Part shown: one piece after another, positions 1 through 5,838 of the stretch
Layout of the letters: each line of letters opens with the position of its first letter
How positions within the stretch are numbered: position 1 is the stretch's first letter
Assembly: GCA_035478255.1 (NCBI GenBank)
Contig: DATIJV010000082.1
Span: forward strand, 1 to 6,898
Direction: 5' to 3'
Length of the DNA stretch: 6,898 nt
Origin: DATIJJ01 sp035478255
GTDB taxonomy: Bacteria > Pseudomonadota > Gammaproteobacteria > DSM-16500
Translations under genes and position numbers: made by a program
The notes under the pieces: generated by a model
Told to the model about the DNA's origin: nothing
The model's input: only the letters and a program-made list of their open reading frames with translations
Databases searched by the model: none

Positions 1-6
1 AGTGAG

Positions 7-53
7 TTAATGTCCGGGATCCACCCAAATGATAAGTAGATCCCGGACATTAA
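7..53. repeat. Perfect 15-bp inverted repeat (hairpin)
   Basis: The arm at 7-21 is the exact reverse complement of 39-53, with a 17-nt loop at 22-38. The arm core is GTCCGGGATC. No T-run follows the stem, so it does not look like a classical intrinsic terminator in either direction. It directly abuts the next inverted repeat and shares base 53 with it. Related CGGGAT strings occur at 99-104 and in the hairpin near 1535-1542, so this may be one copy of a dispersed palindromic repeat; that part is inference. Confidence 0.75.
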
Positions 54-93
54 GTAGCGCTAAATTCGCAAAGAGCGCGAATTAAGCGCTACT
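53..93. repeat. 17-bp inverted repeat (16 of 17 paired)
   Basis: The arm at 53-69 (core AGTAGCGCT) pairs with 77-93 with a single mismatch, leaving a 7-nt loop at 70-76. It starts on the last base of the preceding 15-bp repeat, so the two hairpins stand back to back. No T-tract follows. Its role is unknown; an end-of-transcript structure of the gene upstream of the window, or a repeat element, are both possible. Confidence 0.7.
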
Positions 94-168
94 AAATTCC
101 GGGATGACGCTCTAATCAGCTTTCGCTTAACTTAATGGCAGCGCTGGATGCCAAAAGCATGCTGGCAT
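94..168. repeat. Possible degenerate repeat debris
   Basis: No reading frame of note lies here. The stretch begins with a CCGGGATGACG string resembling the palindrome arms just upstream and ends with a weak 6-bp hairpin (148-153 with 163-168, arms ATGCCA and TGGCAT). It looks like a decayed palindromic repeat, but the matches are short and could be chance. Confidence 0.25.
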
Positions 169-221
169 GACATCACCGAATACTTACAATATCCCACTCT
201 AACTCCTTGAACTTATTCCCC

Positions 222-250
222 TTAGCAGTACCTTCATATTGGTATATACT
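222..250 (+). promoter_or_regulatory. Candidate sigma-70 promoter upstream of icmP
   Basis: A TTAGCA box at 222-227 (4 of 6 to the -35 consensus) and a TATACT box at 245-250 (5 of 6 to the -10 consensus) are separated by 17 bp, and the ATG of icmP follows 43 bp after the -10 box. The surrounding sequence is AT-rich. This is a consensus match by eye only; AT-rich spacers give such matches by chance. Confidence 0.35.
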
Positions 251-282
251 TATATTAAATATAAATATTTCCTTAAAACACC

Positions 283-288
283 AGGTGG
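283..288 (+). promoter_or_regulatory. Ribosome binding site of icmP
   Basis: AGGTGG lies 5 nt upstream of the ATG at 294. It decides the start: the frame stays open back to a TTG at 207, but that codon would add 29 residues ahead of a start that already has good spacing and gives the family length. Confidence 0.7.
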
Positions 289-293
289 AAACT

Positions 294-1439
294 ATGGCAG
301 CTCCTCCACAATCTAACCAATCTGATAATTCCATGGCCGTTGTGTGGCTTATTGCCGCGGTTTTTGTTTTTAGCGCCATCATCTGGATTGCGTTTAAAAA
401 GCAAATCGTCGGTTTTTATTTTGCAATCAAATTATGGGAAATTAATGTCATCAGCCTATTTACCAACAAGCTCATGAATGTTAAATCGTTGATTGAAACA
501 TCTAATCCAAACCAATTGGTTTTTCAGGATGTCGTTAGAGTCGGGGAGGCTGTTGGCGATTATTTGCGTTATCCGGTTATTCTGCTTATCCTGATATTTG
601 CAGCGCTTATTTTTTTCTCAAGCTCCACACGAGTTTTTAAAAAAACATACAATATGAAAGACCTCGCCGAATGTGAAAAAACCAATTGGCCGCAAATTAC
701 TCCTGTCACACGTCTCGATCTCGCTAAAGCTAACATTGATAAAGGCCCATGGGCGATGGCTTTGACCCCCATGCAATTTTGTAAAAAAAATAATTTGTTA
801 CAAGAATATCGCCGGCCGCCTTCAGAAAACATGACGCGTAAAGAATGGAACAAAATAGAGGTAATGTTGAAACGAGGTGAGGCGAATAAAATCTTTGCGA
901 TCCAATTAGGGCCTCTCTGGCCAGGAATAAATCGAGTACCGCCGCATGTTAAAGCCTTATTTGCTATATTCGCAGCGCGTTTGAATGGTGATAGTAAAAG
1001 TGCCGCTGAACTGCTTGCGAAAATTAATATCTCTTCTGCTTCCAAACTGGATTTTTCTGGTGGAGAAGAACTCTGTAAAAAACATTATGACACAAAACTG
1101 GTGCAACAAATCGTACAATCTCATGCTTATTTACTCACTCTAATGGCAGAGCTGCTGGAAGCTGCCCGTTCTGATGGGGTGCAAGCTTCAGCGGATTTTT
1201 TATGGCTTAAGCCTGTGGACCGCAGATTATGGTATATGCTTAATACAGTTGGACGTCAAACGCCGTTTGTGGAAGTGGCCGGGCCTTTCGCACACTGGAT
1301 TGCGGAAAAAGAAATAGGCAGGAAATTAATTGTTCCTATGGTTGAAGAAGCCACGAACGCATTGGGAATCGCATTGAAAGAAATTGTTTATAAGCCTGAT
1401 GAAGAAGAAGAAAAAGAAAAGGAAAAGGAAAAGGAATAA
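294..1439 (+). CDS. icmP: Dot/Icm T4BSS inner-membrane protein DotM/IcmP
   Basis: This 381-residue protein matches the usual DotM length of about 380. DotM is an inner-membrane partner of the coupling ATPase DotL; in Legionella its cytoplasmic domain recognises acidic, Glu-rich effector signals. Two hydrophobic helices are visible at about residues 15-34 and 94-112, followed by a large soluble C-terminal domain rich in basic residues in its first half (for example around 171-195, with EYRRPP and RKEW strings). The family call rests on overall character plus the directly following dotL, the conserved neighbour. The start at 294 is preferred over a TTG at 207 because of the AGGTGG site. The C-terminus is odd: its last 12 residues are only Glu and Lys, encoded by a GAAAAG hexamer run. 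The next gene starts 182 bp away across a palindrome-rich spacer. Confidence 0.93.
   Translation: MAAPPQSNQSDNSMAVVWLIAAVFVFSAIIWIAFKKQIVGFYFAIKLWEINVISLFTNKLMNVKSLIETSNPNQLVFQDVVRVGEAVGDYLRYPVILLILIFAALIFFSSSTRVFKKTYNMKDLAECEKTNWPQITPVTRLDLAKANIDKGPWAMALTPMQFCKKNNLLQEYRRPPSENMTRKEWNKIEVMLKRGEANKIFAIQLGPLWPGINRVPPHVKALFAIFAARLNGDSKSAAELLAKINISSASKLDFSGGEELCKKHYDTKLVQQIVQSHAYLLTLMAELLEAARSDGVQASADFLWLKPVDRRLWYMLNTVGRQTPFVEVAGPFAHWIAEKEIGRKLIVPMVEEATNALGIALKEIVYKPDEEEEKEKEKEKE
1401..1436 (+). repeat. Purine simple-sequence run encoding the DotM Glu/Lys tail
   Basis: Four GAA/GAG-type triplets are followed by a GAAAAG hexamer present three times in tandem and a final GAA, just before the stop codon at 1437-1439. 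The tract is pure purine and in frame, so gain or loss of one hexamer would change the tail by exactly one Glu-Lys pair without disturbing the frame. Tail length variation between strains is therefore plausible (inference). Confidence 0.7.
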
Positions 1440-1444
1440 CCCGA

Positions 1445-1610
1445 TAAATTAACCTGAGTATTGCATAAGAAAAAACGTTCACGCAATACTCAGGTTATCC
1501 CGTCGATTGAGAGCAGAATGCGAGCAATCTATAGGACGGGATCCAGAAATTTTACAGTATTGTCTAAGCAAGCGAAGTGTTTTTGCTTAGACAATACTGA
1601 CGTTAAATTA
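1445..1610. repeat. Composite palindromic element filling the icmP-icmO spacer
   Basis: The outer arms 1445-1469 and 1586-1610 are inverted repeats with 20 of 25 positions matching. Each arm also has its own local partner: 1450-1464 pairs perfectly with 1483-1497 (15 bp, 18-nt loop), and 1555-1570 pairs perfectly with 1584-1599 (16 bp, extendable by one pair). The four arms share an AGTATTG core and alternate in orientation, so the DNA or RNA could fold as two hairpins or one large cruciform. The right end reaches the dotL ribosome binding site. No clear target duplication is seen. No T-run follows the stems, so a terminator role is doubtful. Confidence 0.75.
1497..1542. repeat. Central imperfect hairpin within the icmP-icmO spacer
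   Basis: The arms ATCCCGTC (1497-1504) and GACGGGAT (1535-1542) pair over 8 bp, and the stem continues with GATTG (1505-1509) pairing with CAATC (1525-1529) after a 5-nt bulge. It sits between the two perfect hairpins of the composite element and has a different sequence from them. Confidence 0.55.
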
Positions 1611-1615
1611 AGGTG
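1610..1615 (+). promoter_or_regulatory. Ribosome binding site of icmO
   Basis: AAGGTG lies 6 nt before the ATG at 1622. It overlaps an in-frame GTG at 1613, which argues that GTG is part of the binding site and that ATG 1622 is the true start. The site begins at the last base of the palindromic element, so RNA folding of that element may affect its accessibility. Confidence 0.7.
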
Positions 1616-1621
1616 ACAAAT

Positions 1622-3976
1622 ATGCGTCAACAACGTGGGTTAGAAGAGGAACATGAGCTAGCGCCGCAAATGCTGTTGCGCGATACGCGCACGATTGGCA
1701 TGAAAATGGTGGATTTTTTCAAAGATCCCGTACAAAGTTCAGCTTTGCTAGTGGGTTTCGCTATTTGTTCTTTTATTTTTACCCCCCTTACCGAAGTGGT
1801 TTTTCTGATTGCTTTCGGTATTTTCTTGTACGCGATCACTCGAAAATTCCGTCTTCCGTTTCGTATGCCGCAGCGTTCTGCCGCTTTCGATTACAATGAT
1901 CCTTTGCCGGGTTCAATCAAACCTCGTAAAGCACGCGGTATTTGTTTTTTCGGCAATAAAAAAATAACAGAAGAAGAGCTATGGTTTAATAACGATGACA
2001 TGCGCACCCACGTTCTTATTTTTGGATCCACTGGTTCTGGTAAAACTGAAGCACTGGTTTCTCTCGCTTTTAATGCGCTTGTGCAAGGCAGTGGTTTTTT
2101 ATACGTCGATGGTAAAGGTGATAACAGTTTATTCGCCAAAGTTTTTTCCATGGCCCGCTCGATGGGGCGTGAAGATGATTTATTATTAATTAATTTCATG
2201 ACAGGTGCGCGCGATATTATTGGTGCGCAGGAAAAACGTTTATCCAACACGATGAATCCTTTCTGCCGCGGTTCATCTGAAATGCTTTCACAATTGGTCA
2301 TAAGTCTGATGGATTCAGGCAGTCAGTCAGGCGATGGCGATATGTGGAAGGGCCGTGCGGTCGTTTTCGTGCAAGCATTAATGAAAATTCTTGTATACAT
2401 GCGTGATCAGGGCAAGATTTTGCTGGATGCCAATATCATTCGTAATTATTTTGATTTGACGCGTCTGGAAGCAATTTCGCTGGATAAAATGTTTATCCGC
2501 GACAATCAAGAGCCTGTTAGCTTGGCTGAAACACCGGATTTAGTACTTGAACCTATTTATAACTATCTCATGACGCTGCCAGGATTTGATAAAACGAAAA
2601 AAGGCAAACAAAGTTCGCAAGTGTTTGAACAGCACGGATTTATTACCATGCAATTAACCAAAGTATTCGGTTCGCTGGCCGATACTTATGGTCATATTAT
2701 TCGTACCAATCTTGCAGAAGTGGATTTAAAAGACGTTGTATTAAATCGGCGGATTTTGGTGGTCTTATTGCCTGCTTTGGAAAAATCACCGGAAGAGTTG
2801 GCGAATTTGGGTAAGGTCATTGTTGCTTCATTGAAAGCGATGATGGCAGCGGGTTTAGGCGAATCAGTTGAAGGCACGTACAAAGAAGTGATCTCACGCA
2901 AACCGACCACTGCTACAACGCCTTACATGTGTATCCTCGATGAATACGGTTATTATGCAGTGAAAGGTTTCGCGGTTGTGCCCGCGCAAGCGCGTTCACT
3001 GGGATTCTCTGTTATTTTTGCCGGCCAAGATTTACCGGCTTTCCAAAAAGCTTCAAAAGAAGAAGCTTTGTCTATTGGTGCAAATACTAACATTAAAATT
3101 TGTATGAAACTGGAAGATCCCATGGATACCTGGGAATTTTTCCAGAAAACAGCGGGTGAATCGTATGTGACAAAAGTAGATTCATTTCAGACAAATGCCC
3201 AGAGTTTTTTAAATAGTTATATGGATAGCCGAAGTGCTTCTTCAGAAAAAAGGGCGCGCATTGATTTGCTGGATTTAAAAGAACAACGTGAAGGCGAAGC
3301 GCACATATTTTTTAAATCAAGAATTGTTCGTGCACGCATGTTTTTTGCCAATCCTGTGGCTGTTGAGCGTATGCGTCTTAACCAGTTTTTAAAAGTGGAG
3401 GCGCCAATTAATCGAGTATTAATTGATTTGGAAAATCGGATTATTCATTTTTCAGATATTGTGCAAAGCAGCGAAGAAGATATCATGGCATACACTCCTG
3501 ATGAATCAGAAGATATTAATATTATTGCCAATGCGATGAATGAAGATCATGAAATAAATGCAATTGAAAGAGGTGTTTCTGCTTTATTGGCTTTTCATAA
3601 TCGGCATTCGGCTTCAGCAGCCGAGCAGGAAATTTTTGAGTCTGAAGAAGAATTGGATGGTTCACGCATTAATCTCTTTAATAAAGTGGCTCTGGGCGCA
3701 GATGTTCAACAACGCCTGGGAGCGGATTTTGAGCGTTTCTCAGCTCCGCTCATCAATAGAGCATTTATTAAAGATAAAGTAGAATTATTGGAGCGCGTGT
3801 TGGGTCGTTCGGGTTCGCAGGCAAATTCCATGACGAATGAGATTATTAAAGATATGTTAAGTGCGACAGAATATCCGCCTGATATAACAGATTTATTTTT
3901 ACCTGTCGAACAGGTTACCGAGGCCACGCAACTGCTGGCAAGTTATGTGGAAAGTTTGCAGACACCTGCGGAGTAA
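1622..3976 (+). CDS. icmO: Dot/Icm type IV coupling ATPase DotL/IcmO
   Basis: This 784-residue protein is almost identical in length to Legionella DotL (783). DotL is the VirD4-like AAA+ coupling protein that receives effectors and chaperone complexes at the inner membrane and feeds them to the channel. Two membrane helices lie at about residues 41-57 and 58-74. The Walker A motif GSTGSGKT is at 135-142 and the Walker B motif ILDE at 438-441; an FAGQDLP string at 466-472 fits the conserved motif that follows Walker B in this family. The motor domain ends near 585. Residues 590-784 form the acidic helical tail that in Legionella binds DotN, IcmS-IcmW and LvgA. The ATG at 1622 is chosen over a GTG at 1613 because the latter lies inside the AAGGTG site. 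The stop codon is also the target duplication of a MITE-like element. Confidence 0.97.
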   Translation: MRQQRGLEEEHELAPQMLLRDTRTIGMKMVDFFKDPVQSSALLVGFAICSFIFTPLTEVVFLIAFGIFLYAITRKFRLPFRMPQRSAAFDYNDPLPGSIKPRKARGICFFGNKKITEEELWFNNDDMRTHVLIFGSTGSGKTEALVSLAFNALVQGSGFLYVDGKGDNSLFAKVFSMARSMGREDDLLLINFMTGARDIIGAQEKRLSNTMNPFCRGSSEMLSQLVISLMDSGSQSGDGDMWKGRAVVFVQALMKILVYMRDQGKILLDANIIRNYFDLTRLEAISLDKMFIRDNQEPVSLAETPDLVLEPIYNYLMTLPGFDKTKKGKQSSQVFEQHGFITMQLTKVFGSLADTYGHIIRTNLAEVDLKDVVLNRRILVVLLPALEKSPEELANLGKVIVASLKAMMAAGLGESVEGTYKEVISRKPTTATTPYMCILDEYGYYAVKGFAVVPAQARSLGFSVIFAGQDLPAFQKASKEEALSIGANTNIKICMKLEDPMDTWEFFQKTAGESYVTKVDSFQTNAQSFLNSYMDSRSASSEKRARIDLLDLKEQREGEAHIFFKSRIVRARMFFANPVAVERMRLNQFLKVEAPINRVLIDLENRIIHFSDIVQSSEEDIMAYTPDESEDINIIANAMNEDHEINAIERGVSALLAFHNRHSASAAEQEIFESEEELDGSRINLFNKVALGADVQQRLGADFERFSAPLINRAFIKDKVELLERVLGRSGSQANSMTNEIIKDMLSATEYPPDITDLFLPVEQVTEATQLLASYVESLQTPAE

Positions 3977-4157
3977 GAGCCTGTTTAAAGTCTCTAAATA
4001 ATTTTTAAACTTTGTCTTAAACGAGATCTTCTCATTAAAAATTTCAACAAAATTGCTCACGTATGTTCAAATACGCTCCGCATTTTGTTGAAATTTTTAA
4101 TGAGAATCTTTCGTTTAATACTCGTTTTAAAATTATTTAGAGACTTTAAACAGGCTC
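3977..4157. mobile_element. MITE-like palindromic element, 181 bp, flanked by TAA duplication
   Basis: The ends are GAGCCTG (3977-3983) and CAGGCTC (4151-4157). The outer arms 3976-4010 and 4124-4158 match at 34 of 35 positions, and the inner arms 4030-4053 and 4082-4105 are a perfect 24-bp inverted repeat; the parts between are diverged and differ by one base in length. The loop holds a small CGTAT/ATACG hairpin (4060-4064 with 4071-4075). TAA occurs directly outside both ends (3974-3976 and 4158-4160), which is consistent with a 3-bp target duplication. No transposase is encoded, so any mobility would need an enzyme from elsewhere. A TNA duplication is known for some IS5-group elements; that assignment is inference. 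Confidence 0.75.
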
Positions 4158-4211
4158 TAAGGTATATTTTTTAAAAATCTACGAACAGATTTCTAAGGAC
4201 AACTAAATAAG

Positions 4212-4964
4212 ATGGAAGTCATTCCAGATAAAAAACATTCCTTCTCATTTTCCATTGCTGCAATTTTTGTTTTGATCATTACTGTGCTGCAAGGCTGTGC
4301 TTCATCCGATGTATCACGCAGCGCAACAAATGAAATTCAGACAACTTATCAAGATGCCAGTACTGCGTGGAATAGTGACGGGGTGAGTGTTGCACAAGCT
4401 TATCAGGGCAGCAGTCAAAGAAGCAAAGGCATTTTAATCGGCAGTGCGACGGGTGCAATCATCGGAGCCATTGCTTCAGGATGGAATGGTGTGTTACCGG
4501 GTGCGGCGGGAGGAGCTATTTTTGGCGGCGCTTTAGGTGCTTATATTGACTCAAAAACATCGCTTGCAGATCAAATTATTAATCGCGGCAATAAAGTTAT
4601 TATTTTAGGCGATCAAATTCTCATTGTATTGCCGTCACAGCATGTATTTGTAGCCAATACATCGACACTGCAGCCTTATTCTTATAAAACTTTGGATCTG
4701 GTTTCAACGCTAATTAGCGGTTACCCTAATATGTCAGTAAAAATTACTGCCTATACAGGCAATATAGGTCCAGAAAGAATTAATCGTTCGTTGACACAAG
4801 AACAGGCTGATGCAGTCATGAAATATTTGTGGCGTACGAAAATTAATACGCGATTGCTTTATGCGGAAGGCGGGGGAGGTTCGAAACCGGTGACAGAGAC
4901 GATTTCGGATTTTGCGGGGGATAATTATCGGGTGGAAATTACACTGGAAAAGCTGCCGGTTTGA
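4212..4964 (+). CDS. icmN: Dot/Icm outer-membrane lipoprotein DotK/IcmN, OmpA-like
   Basis: The product has 250 residues. A signal peptide with a hydrophobic core at about 13-26 ends in the lipobox LQGC at 26-29, predicting lipidation of Cys29 and placement in the outer membrane. A glycine-rich segment at about 73-112, with repeated GxxxG-type spacing, precedes an OmpA-like domain at about 120-248, recognisable by NRSLTQEQADAV (191-202) and the terminal NYRVEI. DotK is a peripheral component of the Dot/Icm core complex. At about 250 residues it is longer than Legionella IcmN (about 190), largely because of the glycine-rich segment. The positions that carry the peptidoglycan-contacting Asp and Arg in classical OmpA domains appear to be Gly183 and Gln198. 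The identity as icmN rests on the fold plus its place between icmO and icmM. The AAGGA site at 4195-4199 is 12 nt from the ATG, which is long. Confidence 0.88.
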   Translation: MEVIPDKKHSFSFSIAAIFVLIITVLQGCASSDVSRSATNEIQTTYQDASTAWNSDGVSVAQAYQGSSQRSKGILIGSATGAIIGAIASGWNGVLPGAAGGAIFGGALGAYIDSKTSLADQIINRGNKVIILGDQILIVLPSQHVFVANTSTLQPYSYKTLDLVSTLISGYPNMSVKITAYTGNIGPERINRSLTQEQADAVMKYLWRTKINTRLLYAEGGGGSKPVTETISDFAGDNYRVEITLEKLPV

Positions 4965-4972
4965 TTTTTTTG

Positions 4973-4980
4973 AAGGAGGT
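4973..4980 (+). promoter_or_regulatory. Strong ribosome binding site of icmM
   Basis: AAGGAGGT is a full match to the anti-Shine-Dalgarno complement and lies 6 nt before the ATG at 4987, eight bases after the icmN stop codon. It is the best site in the window. It fixes the start at 4987 even though the frame is open further upstream, to a candidate start at 4912 inside icmN. Confidence 0.85.
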
Positions 4981-4986
4981 AAAAAA

Positions 4987-5196
4987 ATGCTAGGCAACCG
5001 ACAAGAAATTGCCCGACTTCAAAGCGATTTTTATCGCGATAAATTTCGTAACATTTTACGCAAATTGCTCATTTCGGTTTGTGCGATTGTTGTTTTAATT
5101 TTTGCAATTATTTATTTAGTATTATTTAGAGATCCGCCGCAATATTATGCGACAACAACCGAAGGACAGATTATTCCCATGACCGCTTCTTCTTAG
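4987..5196 (+). CDS. icmM: Dot/Icm inner-membrane protein DotJ/IcmM, short form
   Basis: This 69-residue protein has a cytoplasmic head with an SDFYRDKFRNIL motif (13-24), one membrane helix at about 27-47 and a short periplasmic tail with DPPQYY (49-54) and an acidic/polar end. The head motif and the segment after the helix resemble the same regions of the two DotI proteins that follow, which fits DotJ as a DotI paralogue lacking the periplasmic domain. In Legionella DotI and DotJ form a hetero-complex in the inner membrane. Legionella IcmM has about 94 residues, so this copy is shorter. The gene begins 22 bp after icmN and ends 17 bp before the next gene, indicating co-translation within one transcript. 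A truncated DotI copy is the alternative reading; the intact frame and strong ribosome site argue for a functional gene. Confidence 0.82.
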   Translation: MLGNRQEIARLQSDFYRDKFRNILRKLLISVCAIVVLIFAIIYLVLFRDPPQYYATTTEGQIIPMTASS

Positions 5197-5213
5197 CTCT
5201 GGACAATAAAAAA

Positions 5214-5825
5214 ATGTTAAAAAAAGGAATAGCAGCCCAAAAAAATGATTTTTATGCCAGCAGTTACAATGCGGTGATGACAGTTTTAATTGTAGAAGTT
5301 GTACTCGTGCTAGCGCTGGTTGGGGTCGTGGTCTATCAACTTTTTCATCGTCCTTTACCTATTTTTTCTGCTATTTCGGCGAATAATCAACGCATGGATT
5401 TGACGGCCTCTGCCGAGCCCAATCTCTTGCCTAGTACTCTTCTATCCTGGGCGAGTAAAGCCGCAGTCGCAGCCTACACATTCGATTTTGTGAATTACGA
5501 TAAACAAATCGCACAAGCGCGGCCATATTTTACGGAAGCTGGCTGGAATGATTATCAAGTCTCTATTGCCAAATTGATTAAAACGATTACTCAAAATCAG
5601 CTGTTTGTGAATGGTGTTGTGATAGGCGCGCCCGTCATTGCCAATGAGGGTGAGTTACCGGGTCGAGGTTATACTTGGCGCGTACAAATCCCATTTTTAG
5701 TGACTTATCAAAGCGCAGGTTCGATATCACGTTCGAACTTTACAGTCGTAATCACAATTGTGCGTGTTTCCACAGCCATCCATCCGGCAGGTATTGGCAT
5801 TGATCAATTTGTTATGACGAGTTGA
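5214..5825 (+). CDS. icmL: Dot/Icm inner-membrane protein DotI/IcmL, copy 1
   Basis: The product has 203 residues, close to the roughly 212 of Legionella IcmL. A short cytoplasmic head with NDFYASSYNAVM (11-22) leads into one membrane helix at about 21-43, then a periplasmic IcmL-like domain from about 73 to the end. Conserved landmarks shared with the second copy are W79, the AAYTFDFVNYDKQ string (86-98), YFTEAGWNDY (105-114) and the TWRVQIPFLVTYQ strand (154-166). DotI is an inner-membrane channel component; its periplasmic domain resembles the VirB8 fold. The Shine-Dalgarno is weak (only GGAC about 10 nt ahead of the ATG), so translation may be coupled to icmM, whose stop is 17 bp away. 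Compared with copy 2 it is clearly diverged and has its own C-terminus, so it is an old paralogue. Confidence 0.9.
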   Translation: MLKKGIAAQKNDFYASSYNAVMTVLIVEVVLVLALVGVVVYQLFHRPLPIFSAISANNQRMDLTASAEPNLLPSTLLSWASKAAVAAYTFDFVNYDKQIAQARPYFTEAGWNDYQVSIAKLIKTITQNQLFVNGVVIGAPVIANEGELPGRGYTWRVQIPFLVTYQSAGSISRSNFTVVITIVRVSTAIHPAGIGIDQFVMTS

Positions 5826-5838
5826 GGAAATTAAGCTG

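Noticed and set aside
207..293. In-frame N-terminal extension of icmP from a TTG at 207
   Set aside because: The ATG at 294 has AGGTGG 5 nt upstream and gives the family length of about 380; the extension lies over the candidate promoter and has no ribosome site.
569..1045. 158-codon reading frame on the minus strand inside icmP
   Set aside because: It lies wholly antisense to a well-supported gene, has no ribosome site or recognisable domain, and is a shadow frame.
1551..1610. Possible sigma-70 promoter for icmO in the spacer (TTTACA at 1551-1556)
   Set aside because: No acceptable -10 box lies 16-18 bp downstream, and the sequence is dictated by the inverted repeat.
1445..1610. CRISPR-like array or tRNA in the repeat-rich spacers
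   Set aside because: The repeats are inverted pairs, not regularly spaced direct repeats with unique spacers, and no cloverleaf with a T-arm or anticodon stem could be drawn.
1613..1621. GTG start of icmO at 1613
   Set aside because: The GTG is part of the AAGGTG ribosome site for the ATG at 1622, and the ATG gives a length matching Legionella DotL.
1891..2301. 136-codon minus-strand frame inside icmO
   Set aside because: It is antisense to the conserved Walker A region of DotL, and its sequence is explained by codon constraints on the plus strand.
4912..4986. Longer icmM starting inside icmN
   Set aside because: It would overlap the end of icmN and ignore the near-perfect AAGGAGGT site in front of ATG 4987; the added residues do not look like the family head.
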